Assembly: GCF_003987395.1 (NCBI RefSeq)
Contig: NZ_PIPT01000002.1
Span: 124,001 to 188,000 of the forward strand
Direction: 5' to 3'
Source: Pseudidiomarina aquimaris
GTDB lineage: Bacteria; Pseudomonadota; Gammaproteobacteria; Enterobacterales; Alteromonadaceae
DNA: 64,000 nt
Shown: positions 9,305 to 20,603 of the stretch, piece after piece
Layout: every line of letters starts with the position of its first letter
Position numbering within the stretch: the first letter of the stretch is position 1
The notes under the pieces: generated by a model
Database searches by the model: none
Seen by the model: the letters and a program-made list of their open reading frames with translations, nothing else
Told to the model about the DNA's origin: nothing
Made by a program: the position numbers and the translations under genes

Positions 9305-9820
9305 ATGCACGATAGTCACGACTTCGACCAAGACGACGATCAACTCGTCAGTAAATCTCAATTAAAACGTGAAGCAGAGGCCCAGCAAGCGCTGGGTAAG
9401 AAACTTGTCGACTTGCCCGCGGGCAAACTCGAGAAGATTCCGCTCGACGAAGCATTACTCGACGCCATTCAATTGGCGCAACGCATTCGCAATAAGCGCG
9501 AAGGCTTTCGTCGGCAACTGCAACACATTGGCAAAATGATGCGTAATCGCGACACGGCTCCAATTGAGCAAGCGTTGTACGAGCTCGAAAACGCACATCA
9601 TGAGCAAAATGCTCTATTCCACCAACTCGAAAAGCAACGTGATGCTATTTTGGCTGAAGGCGACAGTGCTATCCAAGACTTCTTGGAGGACTATCCGCAA
9701 GCGGATCGACAGAAACTGCGTCAGCTCTATCGCCAGGCTCAAAAGCAACAGCAGCAAGGCAAACCACCCGCCGCTGCTCGTGAACTTTTCAAATACTTGC
9801 GTGAAGTGACCACCGCTTAG
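9305..9820 (+). CDS. darP: Ribosome-associated protein DarP (YjgA family)
   Basis: Dual-action 50S assembly factor of the YjgA/DUF615 family. The 171-aa protein is highly charged and helical, as expected, with [20 protein letters not shown] near the N-terminus and a long helical arm. Gammaproteobacterial genomes often place yjgA next to pmbA, and here it is divergent from pmbA. Its last 4 bp overlap the end of tldD on the other strand. Confidence 0.93.
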   Translation: MHDSHDFDQDDDQLVSKSQLKREAEAQQALGKKLVDLPAGKLEKIPLDEALLDAIQLAQRIRNKREGFRRQLQHIGKMMRNRDTAPIEQALYELENAHHEQNALFHQLEKQRDAILAEGDSAIQDFLEDYPQADRQKLRQLYRQAQKQQQQGKPPAAARELFKYLREVTTA

Positions 9821-11271
9821 GCGGTGCCACCCACAGTCAGGGCATCCAGCTTCAAGGTTGGCTGCCCTACGCCTACCGGCACACTCTGGCCGTCTTTACC
9901 GCATACACCGACACCGGAATCAAGGGCCAGATCATTACCGACCATGGACACCTGACGCATTGCTTCGGGGCCGTTCCCGATCAACGTCGCGCCCTTCAGC
10001 GGTGCAGTAATTTTACCGTCCTCAATCAAGTAAGCCTCAGAAGCTGAGAACACAAACTTACCTGAGGTGATATCGACCTGTCCGCCGGCAAATTGTGGCG
10101 CATAAATACCGCGCTTCACACTACGAATAATGTCATCTGGACTCGCTTCACCACCCAGCATGTAGGTATTGGTCATGCGCGGCATCGGTAAATGTGCATA
10201 AGACTCACGACGACCATTGCCGGTCGGGGCAACACCCATCAAGCGAGCGTTCATCTTATCTTGCATATAGCCAACCAAACGGCCTTTCTCGATCAGCACA
10301 TTATGGCCAGCCGGCGTGCCCTCATCATCAACTGTCAGTGAGCCACGGCGATCAGCTAAGGTCCCATCGTCGACGATAGTACACAGCTCAGAAGCGACCT
10401 GTTCTCCCATTTTGCCTGAGTATGCCGACGCTCCTTTGCGATTGAAGTCTCCTTCAAGCCCGTGCCCAACTGCTTCATGCAGCAACACGCCCGGCCAACC
10501 GGAACCCAGCACCACCGGCATGGTTCCCGCTGGAGCAGGTTGCGCTTCAAGGTTCACAAGCGCCTGACGCACTGCTTCTTTGGCGTAGCTTTGCCAACGC
10601 GGCAGCGTATCCGCCTGTTCGTTGGCAAAGAAATACTGGTAGTCGACCCGCGCACCACCCCCAGCACTACCGCGCTCACGGCGGCCGTTTTGCTCAGCTA
10701 ATACCGTGCAATTGACGCGTACCAAAGGGCGAATATCGGTTGCTAAAGTCCCATCAGTGGCAATCACGAGGACTTCGTCATAACTACCGCTGACACTGGC
10801 AATCACTTCGACGATACGGCTGTCTAACGAGCGCGCATAGGCATCAATCTCGCGTAGTAGCGTGATCTTTGCGGCTTCGTCGAGGCTGTCAAGCGGATCC
10901 AAGCCGGCATAACGCGGCGCACCTTTTACTGTGCTTGCGATGGCAATTTTTTTATCATCACCAGCGGCGACGATACCGCGCGCCGCCGCAGCCGCCTGCT
11001 CGAGCGCCGCCGGCGTTACTTCGTCAGCGTAGGCAAAGCCAGTCTTATCTTCATGCAAAGCCCGTACGCCAAGCCCCGTTTCAATATGGAAACTCCCCGA
11101 CTTGACGATACCGTCTTCGAGGACCCACGACTCATTGCGACTGTGCTGCAGGTAAATATCGGCATAGTCGATGGCTCCGCTGTAGAGCCCTGCTAAACGC
11201 TGCTGTAATGCTTCAAGATCTAGCTCATTCGCGGTCAATAAATTTGCAATGACCTGATTGTGTTCACTCAT
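9817..11271 (-). CDS. tldD: Metalloprotease TldD
   Basis: Zinc-bearing subunit of the TldD/TldE protease. The start is set at the ATG at 11271 ([12 protein letters not shown]), giving 484 aa, close to E. coli 481; the 8 codons upstream do not fit the family. The zinc motif [11 protein letters not shown] is present near residue 260, and the C-terminus [18 protein letters not shown] is typical. The start overlaps the end of the upstream amidase gene by 8 bp (ATGAGTGA), so the two are coupled. Confidence 0.96.
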   Translation of the reverse strand: MSEHNQVIANLLTANELDLEALQQRLAGLYSGAIDYADIYLQHSRNESWVLEDGIVKSGSFHIETGLGVRALHEDKTGFAYADEVTPAALEQAAAAARGIVAAGDDKKIAIASTVKGAPRYAGLDPLDSLDEAAKITLLREIDAYARSLDSRIVEVIASVSGSYDEVLVIATDGTLATDIRPLVRVNCTVLAEQNGRRERGSAGGGARVDYQYFFANEQADTLPRWQSYAKEAVRQALVNLEAQPAPAGTMPVVLGSGWPGVLLHEAVGHGLEGDFNRKGASAYSGKMGEQVASELCTIVDDGTLADRRGSLTVDDEGTPAGHNVLIEKGRLVGYMQDKMNARLMGVAPTGNGRRESYAHLPMPRMTNTYMLGGEASPDDIIRSVKRGIYAPQFAGGQVDITSGKFVFSASEAYLIEDGKITAPLKGATLIGNGPEAMRQVSMVGNDLALDSGVGVCGKDGQSVPVGVGQPTLKLDALTVGGTA

Positions 11272-12130
11272 GAATAACCTTCTTACTGCGGGCAAAATGT
11301 TTTGCCACTGGAATATTGCTGCGGATCGACGTCAAACTCTCGAGATCGACATGCGTCGACGCTAAGCATGGGCTGGTCGCCCCATCACACTCACTAACTA
11401 CGTTACCCCAAGCGTCAATGATCAGCGCGTGGCCATAGGTTTCGCGACCATTGGCATGCTCACCAACCTGTGCGCCAGCAACCACATAGCATTGCTGCTC
11501 AATCGCGCGAGCACGCGTCAGCACGTGCCAATGAGCATTGCCTGTCACCTTGGTAAAAGCTGAGGGTAACGCGATGATTTCTGCACCTTTACTGCGTAAT
11601 GCCCGAAATAGCTCAGGAAACCGCACATCATAACATACCGCTAAACCCAGCGTGCCAAACTCTGTTTCGACAGTGACCACCTGCTCGCCGGCTTCGGTCC
11701 ATTGTGACTCGCGATAGGTCTTGGTGTTGTCGGCGACATCCACATCGAATAGATGAATTTTATTGTAACGAGCTAGGCACTCTCCATCAGGGCCAAATAA
11801 TAAAGACGCGGCGGAGAATTTTTCCGCCTTAGCATCGTCAATGATTGGCATGGTCCCGACCAGCAAGTAGATACCATGCTGGCGAGCAAGTTCAGCTAGG
11901 CGCCCTTGCAGCCCTTGCAGAGGGGCGGTAGGCTCATAAAGTTCGGCATAGCTGCGTTGCTTTTTGTCGCCCGCACCGAAACACAAACAGGCTTCGGGTA
12001 ACACGACCAACTGCGGCCGTGCGGCCGGAAGCTGCTCAAGTAGTTGCTCAATTATTTTCAGGTTCTGCTGCGGCTCCGGCAGGCTGGTCATTTGTACCGC
12101 TGTCACTTGAACTTTCTTGTGCTGCTGCAT
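11264..12130 (-). CDS. Carbon-nitrogen hydrolase (Nit1/YbeM-like, probable deaminated-glutathione amidase)
   Basis: Nitrilase-superfamily amidase, probably acting on deaminated glutathione like Nit1/YbeM; the substrate is inferred. The start is the ATG at 12130 ([14 protein letters not shown]), with an upstream AGGAGG, giving 288 aa. The Glu-Lys-Cys triad is visible in [20 protein letters not shown] and [14 protein letters not shown]. The first 83 bp overlap the 3' end of yhdP in another frame. It is coupled to tldD downstream. Confidence 0.9.
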   Translation of the reverse strand: MQQHKKVQVTAVQMTSLPEPQQNLKIIEQLLEQLPAARPQLVVLPEACLCFGAGDKKQRSYAELYEPTAPLQGLQGRLAELARQHGIYLLVGTMPIIDDAKAEKFSAASLLFGPDGECLARYNKIHLFDVDVADNTKTYRESQWTEAGEQVVTVETEFGTLGLAVCYDVRFPELFRALRSKGAEIIALPSAFTKVTGNAHWHVLTRARAIEQQCYVVAGAQVGEHANGRETYGHALIIDAWGNVVSECDGATSPCLASTHVDLESLTSIRSNIPVAKHFARSKKVIHE

Positions 12131-15100
12131 TAGGCTCCTCCTGCGGTAATTGGTCAACCGGAATTGGCACTTCACGACTCGCCCGTGACACCTCTTCCAC
12201 AACAGGCTCATCCATGGTTCCGGTAATCTTGTATTCTAGCCGACTTATGACTTGGGCATCTTGTAACATCCGATCAATCAGTAAGGCTGCAAGTCCCGAC
12301 GGCGGGTTCACCATCCAAGCCAAAATAACCGGCAAACTCGAGGTAACTTTCGGCACAAAGAAAAGCTGATAATCAATGGCGCTGTTAACAAGGTTTGTGG
12401 TGCCGGTTATTTCCATATCGCCAGCCGAGCCGTTCATCCGTGCTTGCTCGGTATTAACTACGCCGTCATCGATGGCAAATTGCCCCGCAAACTCGGTAAA
12501 GAACATGCCATTGGCAAAAATATCGCGGAAATCAAATTGTAGCTTTCGCAAGATGCTCTCGAGGCTCAAAACTGAGAACAAGCGGGCTCCGCCATCACTG
12601 ACATCATTTAAATAGCCTTGCCCGAGTCGCCAATTCATGGTGCCATCTAAACTCGCTACGTTAAAGGCATTTGGCGTGCCCTGCCAAGCCAACTCAAAGT
12701 CAAATTCGGCGGGGCTGTCTTGCACAATCGACGTTATGTCATAGTCGTTTAAGAAATTACCGAGATCTTCACTATTAAAGGTGCCGGTTACCGCGGTCAC
12801 CGCGGCCTGTTCGGGTGTAGCTAAAAGCCAGCGTAGCTGTGCGTTCAATTCATGCTCGCCATTGCGCAAACGAATGTCGTCAATTTGCACCTCCTGCGTT
12901 GCAGGAATAAGGCGGAATGCGACTTCGCCCAGCGCATATTCACCATAGCTACAGCGCTTGCAGTTAAATTGAAACTCCGGCCAACGGCTAAAGTCTTGGC
13001 TTGTCTCGACCGCTTCTACCTCGGCGACGAGTTCATCGGCAACCTGCTCAGCGGCCACAGGTGCGGCCAGCTCCATAAAGTCTGCATTGATTTCCACGCG
13101 CTCGGCAAGATCACCATTGGCCGGCCAATAACTACCGCGCATGAGTGCTTCTTGCGCACGCCAGCTAAAACGCCATGTATCGATAATCGTCTCACCGCTA
13201 GGTTCTTCTTGCGGCCATAACACAATCGCATTGTCATGCATTCGGTGGTCGCCAAACGTTAACTCAGCCACCTGCACTTCAATAACATCCGGAATGGGTT
13301 CAGCGAACTCGCGCGATTCATTTTCTGCGCTTTCACCCGCACTCTGACCCGCACTTTGGCCTTCGCCCCACCATTGTTTGAGGTTGGCAATCGTATCCAG
13401 CCAAGCTGCTGCGTCTGCTTGCTCAAGCCCAACCTCAAGTGGAAATGTTGGATTGAGGCCGAGTAAATCGGGATTAGGTAATTCCCCGACCCGATCGCCG
13501 ATACGTCCGTAGCCCTGTTGTAACACACTGGCGTCGCCATTGTACTGCAACTCAACCAAGCTATGTTCACCCAAGGTGCTATTGATGAGCAGGCTTTCGG
13601 GGCCGCCAGAAACCTGCAATTGCCAAGGCATAGTCGCGCCCTGTTCGAGGGCAAAAGGAGCTGGGAGTAATAGTTCAAGAGCATTGAGATCGGACTGCTG
13701 TTGCCAATGGAAGGAATACCCTCCGGCTTCTGGCAACGACAGCGCTAAACGCCCCTGCCAAGCAAACTCGCCCTGTACTAATAATGGGGTGGTCGGCTTT
13801 TGCTGACTTAACTCCGTCATCGGCCATAGCGCCTCAACACCGACCTGAACATGATAATCGTCTTCACGTGCTTGGCCACTGAGCGAAGCACTGACCGGAA
13901 GTTGTTGCCAGCGAAAGCTTAAATCTTCAGCCTCAATAACATCGTTGCGATAATGAATACGCCCCTGAACATCGCTAAACTGCTCGCCTAAGCTCGCCAC
14001 ATAGAGATCATTGTTTTGCAGATCCGCATAGCCTTCAGCGACCACCTGTTGGCTGTTATCCAGCGGAATGGTGAGTGCCAAGGTGCCATTCATGGGCCCT
14101 GAAAGTTGTACTTCGGCAAGCGTCGTGCCCAATGACTCCGCCAACGGACTTGCCGCAAACAATGGCTGCAGTCGTTGGCTGGGTCCAAACAGTTCGCCGT
14201 TAACGGTGAGAACCGCAGGCTTCGCCAAGATATCGGCAATAACGGTGTCGACTCGCGGTAAAGTGACGCCTTCGATGTTAGCGTCCGTGGTCAGAATATG
14301 CATGCGCTCATTGCCAAAATGCACGAACGCTTTGGCCTCGCTTACAACCGGCCAATTTGGCTGAAAGCGATACACCAGATCCGCAATCGAAGCTTGCGCA
14401 CGGAAGACGCCAGTCTGCTGCTGGTAAGGGAAGTCCGCCAAAGAGCCTCGCCATACCATAGCTAAATCTGTTGCCGCACCTTCGAGCAGGGCTGTCTGTA
14501 GATAGTCATGCAGGTCAGCGCCCATAATTTGGGGTAGGTACTGACGTAATACATTGGCCGGAATCGGTTCGGCCGCAGCGCTCACGACTTTTGCGTCGAT
14601 AGTTAACTCATCGGTATAGCGCAGGCGCGCTTGTGCACGCAGTGGTAGTCCGACTAAATCAATCCGACTACTGTCCGCAATGGATAGCTGCCAGGCGTTG
14701 GCGTCGGCACTAAAGTGGCCGTCCACGCTCAGTTGAGCAAACCGCCACGGTTGGCGATCATTTAGGTGAACGCTACTCATGGTGCTATCAGTGCCACGTA
14801 ATGCCCACTGCGCCTTTCGATCTGTACCACGTACCTCGAGATTAACGCCGGTGACACCGGGAATGCCGGCGACGTCCTGCCATGCTATTTCGCTGCCTGA
14901 AAGTTGCCATTGCAACGGCTGTTTTAGGGTTTGCTCGACACGAACATCAACTGTACCGCTTAGCTCGGCCTCACTAAACGTATCAACCCATTCCTGGCCT
15001 TTGGTACCGGTCAGCGTGGCCAATTGCAACAGTGGCGCAAGCGGCAGTTCATCGGCACTTAAGGCATAATGCTCAGGCGTTTGCAGCCAACTTAGCGTCG

Positions 15101-16049
15101 GCACCGTCCAGGTCGTGTCATCTTGTACCACAGTGACTGGATTGTTATTCACTAACCAGCCGTTTTGATAGGGGCGTAATTTCAATAAGCCTTTCGGTAC
15201 CACCAACTGATGCCGACGCTCGCCGACTTTCCAATGGAGCTCGTTGCGACCTAACTCAAGAATTCCATTGCGGAAGTCGCTGGCGGCGAAGTTGAGCCAC
15301 ATGGTGAAATTGAATTCCGCTTGAGAAATCTGCGCATCAACGACCTTCTGCTGCAAATAGCCAGCGATATCTAAGTTTTCTGCACGTACATAGATTTGCC
15401 CAGCGAGGTCACTCGGCTCGTTGCCCTCAATGTCGATAATGATATCGAGTGAATTTGAGGCAAGGTCGGCAAGTTTCAAACTACCGAAGCCTTGGTGCGA
15501 GCTGCCTTGGTTACCCCAACTAAGCCGTTCAATGTCAATGGCATGGCGCACGCCCAACAAATTAATCAACTCCAGGCGACTGTCTTCAATGGTAACTTGG
15601 TCTAACTGATTGAGAAAAAAGCGCGGCAGGGTGTCAGTCAGGTCGGCGTTATCACCCAACGAAGGGTTGCGCAGGTCATAGGTCAGTTGCAAATTCGCCA
15701 GCGTTACCTGCTCAAATTTTAGCGACCAAGTTCGCAGGCTTTGCCAGAAATTGAACACAACACGGGCTTCATTGAGCTGAAATTGTGTGGTTTCCCCGGC
15801 CAAACGTTGTACTTCGATATCCTGCAATATCAGTTGGGGACCGGCGCTGTTCCAGTCGGCGCCCAGCTGCCCGACAACGATCTCAGCCGCGTAATTATCG
15901 GCAAAAAAGCGTTCAACCTGAGTGGTAACATCAGGAAGTTGTGGCAAGAGATACCGCAACACGCTTAACAACACCGCAAACAACACGAGTGCTGTTGCAA
16001 CGCTATAAAGCATGGTTCGATAAGCTACTTTGAGAGAGACTCGCCACAT
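12048..16049 (-). CDS. yhdP: AsmA-like inner-membrane protein YhdP
   Basis: Large TamB/AsmA-family protein thought to bridge the periplasm and carry phospholipids to the outer membrane. The protein is 1333 aa (E. coli 1266) with one N-terminal transmembrane helix (about residues 13-33) and a long beta-rich periplasmic body. The C-terminal AsmA_2-type region shows NLVNSAIDYQLFFVPKVTSSLP. The last 60 residues are low-complexity and acidic (E, S, A), and this tail overlaps the start of the amidase gene. It lies 16 bp downstream of rng, as in many gammaproteobacteria. Confidence 0.94.
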   Translation of the reverse strand: MWRVSLKVAYRTMLYSVATALVLFAVLLSVLRYLLPQLPDVTTQVERFFADNYAAEIVVGQLGADWNSAGPQLILQDIEVQRLAGETTQFQLNEARVVFNFWQSLRTWSLKFEQVTLANLQLTYDLRNPSLGDNADLTDTLPRFFLNQLDQVTIEDSRLELINLLGVRHAIDIERLSWGNQGSSHQGFGSLKLADLASNSLDIIIDIEGNEPSDLAGQIYVRAENLDIAGYLQQKVVDAQISQAEFNFTMWLNFAASDFRNGILELGRNELHWKVGERRHQLVVPKGLLKLRPYQNGWLVNNNPVTVVQDDTTWTVPTLSWLQTPEHYALSADELPLAPLLQLATLTGTKGQEWVDTFSEAELSGTVDVRVEQTLKQPLQWQLSGSEIAWQDVAGIPGVTGVNLEVRGTDRKAQWALRGTDSTMSSVHLNDRQPWRFAQLSVDGHFSADANAWQLSIADSSRIDLVGLPLRAQARLRYTDELTIDAKVVSAAAEPIPANVLRQYLPQIMGADLHDYLQTALLEGAATDLAMVWRGSLADFPYQQQTGVFRAQASIADLVYRFQPNWPVVSEAKAFVHFGNERMHILTTDANIEGVTLPRVDTVIADILAKPAVLTVNGELFGPSQRLQPLFAASPLAESLGTTLAEVQLSGPMNGTLALTIPLDNSQQVVAEGYADLQNNDLYVASLGEQFSDVQGRIHYRNDVIEAEDLSFRWQQLPVSASLSGQAREDDYHVQVGVEALWPMTELSQQKPTTPLLVQGEFAWQGRLALSLPEAGGYSFHWQQQSDLNALELLLPAPFALEQGATMPWQLQVSGGPESLLINSTLGEHSLVELQYNGDASVLQQGYGRIGDRVGELPNPDLLGLNPTFPLEVGLEQADAAAWLDTIANLKQWWGEGQSAGQSAGESAENESREFAEPIPDVIEVQVAELTFGDHRMHDNAIVLWPQEEPSGETIIDTWRFSWRAQEALMRGSYWPANGDLAERVEINADFMELAAPVAAEQVADELVAEVEAVETSQDFSRWPEFQFNCKRCSYGEYALGEVAFRLIPATQEVQIDDIRLRNGEHELNAQLRWLLATPEQAAVTAVTGTFNSEDLGNFLNDYDITSIVQDSPAEFDFELAWQGTPNAFNVASLDGTMNWRLGQGYLNDVSDGGARLFSVLSLESILRKLQFDFRDIFANGMFFTEFAGQFAIDDGVVNTEQARMNGSAGDMEITGTTNLVNSAIDYQLFFVPKVTSSLPVILAWMVNPPSGLAALLIDRMLQDAQVISRLEYKITGTMDEPVVEEVSRASREVPIPVDQLPQEEPNAAAQESSSDSGTNDQPAGAAAEPENN

Positions 16050-16065
16050 AGGCTTACAACACCTA

Positions 16066-17535
16066 CTACATCATCACCACATCGAACTGCTCTTGATGAT
16101 AGAGCGGCTCAACAGAAATTTTGACTTGCTTGCCGATGAAAACCTCGAGCTCGGCCAATGCATGCGACTCTTCGTTCATCAGCGCATCAGTGACAGTAGC
16201 TGAAGCATAAATGACGAAATGATCGGCAGCGTAGGCCCGATTAACGCGGACAATTTCGCGCATGATTTCGTAGCAGACCGTTTCAACCGTCTTCATGGTG
16301 CCACGGCCGTTACATACCGGGCACTCCGAACAAAGCACATGCTCTAAACTCTCGCGCGTGCGCTTACGCGTCATCTCCACTAAGCCAAGCGAAGTAAAGC
16401 CGTTTATGGACGTCTTCGCACGATCTTTCGCGAGTGCCTGCTCGAGACTGTGTAGCACGCGACGACGATGATCGGCGTTCTGCATGTCGATGAAATCAAT
16501 AATGATAATACCGCCCAAGTTGCGTAGACGCAGTTGCCGTGCAATCGCTTGCGTGGCCTCGATATTGGTATTGAAAATAGTTTCCTCGAGGTTGCGGTGC
16601 CCGACAAAGCCTCCAGTATTGATATCAATGGTGGTCATCGCTTCTGTTTGATCGATGATAATCGAGCCACCCGACTTCAGTTCCACTTTCCGATCAAGCG
16701 CTCGCTGGACCTCATTTTCGACATCGAACATATCAAAAATAGGCCGTTCGCCAGCGTAGTATTCAAGTGCCGGCTCGAGTTCGGGAATGAATTCATGGAC
16801 AAACTCTTGCAAGACTTCGAAGGTGATCTTTGAGTCAACGCGGATACGTTCAATTTCATCCCCCACAAAGTCACGCAGAATACGGCAGGAGAGATTCAGA
16901 TCTTCATAAACAATACCGATTTTGCGCATCCCTTTGCGGCGCTTTTGTAAGGTATCCCAAAGACGCCGTAAAAAAGCTGCATCGCGACGCAGCTCGGTGT
17001 CACTTGCCCCTTCGGCTGCGGTACGGACAATAAAACCACCGTCATCATCACAATAGGGCTGCGCTGCCTGTTTCAAGCGTTCACGTTCACTCTCATCCTC
17101 GATACGCTGTGAGATTCCCACGTGCGGTGATTGCGGCATCAGCACCATATAGCGCGAAGGGATGGTGATATCGGTGGTCAGACGCGCGCCCTTAGTGCCC
17201 AGCGGATCTTTCACTACCTGCACTAAGATATGCTGCCCCGGACGTACCAGGGTTGCGATATCCGGCGCTAAGTCTGGACGCGGCGCGACGCCTTCGGCTG
17301 CTGATAACGGCGAGACAATGTCAGACGCGTGCAAAAACGCAGCCTTATCGAGCCCGATATCGACAAACGCCGCTTGCATCCCAGGTAGCACCCGAGCCAC
17401 CTTACCGACATAAATATTCCCCACCAAGCCACGTTTGGCTTGGCGCTCGATATGAATCTCTTGCAAAATACCGTTTTCAATTAGCGCCACCCGTGTTTCG
17501 GTCGGGGTGACATTCATTAATATCTCAGCGCTCAT
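16066..17535 (-). CDS. rng: Ribonuclease G
   Basis: Endoribonuclease of the RNase E/G family, for 16S rRNA 5'-end maturation and mRNA turnover. The 489-aa protein has the S1 domain (about residues 35-125, GNIYVGKVARVLPGMQAAFVDIG), the 5'-sensor/RNase H-like core and catalytic acidic residues in TTIDINTGGF and IIIDFIDM. The zinc-link cysteines are in CSECPVCNGRG. It lacks the long RNase E C-terminal scaffold. Its start overlaps the maf stop by 4 bp. Confidence 0.97.
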   Translation of the reverse strand: MSAEILMNVTPTETRVALIENGILQEIHIERQAKRGLVGNIYVGKVARVLPGMQAAFVDIGLDKAAFLHASDIVSPLSAAEGVAPRPDLAPDIATLVRPGQHILVQVVKDPLGTKGARLTTDITIPSRYMVLMPQSPHVGISQRIEDESERERLKQAAQPYCDDDGGFIVRTAAEGASDTELRRDAAFLRRLWDTLQKRRKGMRKIGIVYEDLNLSCRILRDFVGDEIERIRVDSKITFEVLQEFVHEFIPELEPALEYYAGERPIFDMFDVENEVQRALDRKVELKSGGSIIIDQTEAMTTIDINTGGFVGHRNLEETIFNTNIEATQAIARQLRLRNLGGIIIIDFIDMQNADHRRRVLHSLEQALAKDRAKTSINGFTSLGLVEMTRKRTRESLEHVLCSECPVCNGRGTMKTVETVCYEIMREIVRVNRAYAADHFVIYASATVTDALMNEESHALAELEVFIGKQVKISVEPLYHQEQFDVVMM

Positions 17536-18101
17536 TTCGCTTTACTCTCAACGGCTTGAATTAATTGTTCGGTTTCATATAACGGTAGTCCCACCACCGC
17601 TAAATAGCTACCTTCAATCCGTACAACAAATTTCGCAGCATGGCCTTGGATACCATAGCCACCAGCTTTGTCATGCGGCTCTCCAGTTGCCCAGTAGCTG
17701 GCAATTTCAGCATCACTCAGCGTCTTGAATTGCACCATTGTGGTGACCAATACGACGTCTGTTGCACCATTATGGTGCAATGCAACTGCCGTCATCGCTT
17801 CATGACGACGGCCCGAGAGCATCCGCATCATTGCCCTGAAATCGGTTGCATCAGCAGGCTTCTCTAACACTTGATCATCGCACACAACAATGGTGTCGGC
17901 GCCGAGTACCATAGCGTCGCCATCTACCATTGCAGCTCCGGCTTCGGCTTTGCTTTGCGCGAGGCGCTGTACATAAGCTGCCGGTGATTCGTGCGGCTGT
18001 TGTTGCTCAGGTACCTCGGGACGCACCACCGTAAAAGGTCGATCAAGCAATTGCAGTAGCTCATAACGACGTGGTGAGCCGGAGGCTAAAACCAGTTGCA
18101 T
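17532..18101 (-). CDS. maf: Maf-family nucleotide pyrophosphatase (YhdE-like)
   Basis: Nucleoside triphosphate pyrophosphatase that in the YhdE subgroup hydrolyses dTTP/UTP and modified pyrimidines. The 189-aa protein has the Maf motifs LASGSPRRYELL at the N-terminus, LGADTIVVCDD near residue 68 and the GGYGIQGHAAKFV region. Its position between mreD and rng is the classic cell-shape cluster order. Confidence 0.95.
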   Translation of the reverse strand: MQLVLASGSPRRYELLQLLDRPFTVVRPEVPEQQQPHESPAAYVQRLAQSKAEAGAAMVDGDAMVLGADTIVVCDDQVLEKPADATDFRAMMRMLSGRRHEAMTAVALHHNGATDVVLVTTMVQFKTLSDAEIASYWATGEPHDKAGGYGIQGHAAKFVVRIEGSYLAVVGLPLYETEQLIQAVESKAK

Positions 18102-18119
18102 AGCAAACTCCTGAGGGGA

Positions 18120-18602
18120 TTAGCGGATCAAGTAGCGACGACGATAGCGGCGCAAAATCAAAAACAGCCATGGCCAAATAATGGCCGAAGACAGAACCGG
18201 ATAAAGATACGGCAAATTGAACACAGCATCATTGAGCACGTGCTCTAGCTCGTAGACAATCACACGCTTCATAAGAATTAAGACAGCGACAATAATTAAT
18301 TGTTGCGTCAGCGAGTAATTACGAATGCGCTGAAAATGACGCAAGGCTGGATACGCCATTACGACCAGTGCGATGGCATAGATGCCAAAAGTACTGCCCA
18401 TCAAAATATCGGTCAGCAACCCCATCACGAGCACCGTACCGAAGCCGACGCGATGCGGAATGGCAATCAGCCAATACAACAAGACAAGACTTACCCAGTC
18501 GGGACGCCACGGCTCCAACACCGAAGGAATCGGCATGATGGTTAAGACCAACGCCAATAAGTAACTGAATAGCAATGGTAGCAGTCCAGACTTAACCCAC
18601 AT
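18120..18602 (-). CDS. mreD: Rod shape-determining protein MreD
   Basis: Polytopic inner-membrane partner of MreC in the elongasome. The start is the ATG at 18602 (MWVKSGLLPLLFS), giving 160 aa (E. coli 162). The longer open frame upstream lies inside mreC and has no membrane character. About five hydrophobic helices are visible, ending in a very basic tail (RRYRRRYLIR). It overlaps the end of mreC by 11 bp. Confidence 0.95.
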   Translation of the reverse strand: MWVKSGLLPLLFSYLLALVLTIMPIPSVLEPWRPDWVSLVLLYWLIAIPHRVGFGTVLVMGLLTDILMGSTFGIYAIALVVMAYPALRHFQRIRNYSLTQQLIIVAVLILMKRVIVYELEHVLNDAVFNLPYLYPVLSSAIIWPWLFLILRRYRRRYLIR

Positions 18603-19473
18603 CGTTAACCTCACTGGCTTCCATGTCTTCCTCAAAAATCGGTTGCTCTTGGGCGTTCGCCGGCCATAACAGCAATAACGTGCGCACTCGATCCAGCTGA
18701 GCATATGGCGTGACAAAAACTTGTGCGTACTGCAAGCGCTCATCACGGTTAATTAGGTTAATCTCGGCGACAGGGTAGCCTTCCGGAAACACCCCACCCA
18801 GACCAGAGGAAACTAACACATCACCTTCTTGCAATTCGGCACTGTGCGGGATGAAATTCAATTCAAGTTGCGTCAATGAGCCTGTACCTTGGGCGATGAC
18901 TCGAATGTCATTACGTTCGGCACGTAACGAAATGGCATGACTTTGGTCTGAAATGAGCAACACGCGCGCCGTATTGCGGGCCACACTGACCACCTGACCA
19001 ACAATACCGCGGTTATCAAGCACGGGTTGCCCCTCGTAAACACCGCTTTGATAACCTTTGTTGATGACCACTTGATGAGAAAACGGATCGGTAGCGACCG
19101 ATACCACCTCTGCCGCCATACGACGACTCGCTGCGCGAACTTCAGACCCTAAGAGCTGGCGTAAACGTGCATTCTCGTTCTCTAGAAAGTTGAGACGTTG
19201 CACCGCCATTTGCAGGCCTAACAACTCGTCGCGTAAACGTTGATTGTCTTCGCGCAGGGCCGAGCGCGTGGTAGCGAGATAAACCAAGCGGTCCATAACT
19301 TCTTCAGGAAGTACCGCGAGGTACTGTACCGGGGCTGTAGCGGTACTTAAAAACGAACGCACCGGCTGCATGGTTTGCAACCGGTGGTCGAGAAACATCA
19401 GCGCGCCAGCTACGATGAGCGCCAGTAGCAAGCGCGTGCGTAATGAAGGGCCGTGTTCAAACAGCGACTTCAT
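18592..19473 (-). CDS. mreC: Rod shape-determining protein MreC
   Basis: Periplasmic scaffold of the elongasome. The 293-aa protein has an N-terminal transmembrane helix (about residues 14-31), a coiled coil (about 68-110, LREDNQRLRDELLGLQ) and a beta-rich domain with GVYEGQPVLDNRGIVGQV and SGLGGVFPEGYPVAEI. A short acidic tail follows. It lies 6 bp downstream of mreB. Confidence 0.97.
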   Translation of the reverse strand: MKSLFEHGPSLRTRLLLALIVAGALMFLDHRLQTMQPVRSFLSTATAPVQYLAVLPEEVMDRLVYLATTRSALREDNQRLRDELLGLQMAVQRLNFLENENARLRQLLGSEVRAASRRMAAEVVSVATDPFSHQVVINKGYQSGVYEGQPVLDNRGIVGQVVSVARNTARVLLISDQSHAISLRAERNDIRVIAQGTGSLTQLELNFIPHSAELQEGDVLVSSGLGGVFPEGYPVAEINLINRDERLQYAQVFVTPYAQLDRVRTLLLLWPANAQEQPIFEEDMEASEVNDVG

Positions 19474-19479
19474 GGCGTA

Positions 19480-20559
<1,080 letters not shown>

Positions 20560-20603
20560 CTAACCGCGTAACTTTACCAAGCGACACCAAGGCGGGCAAG
20601 CGA

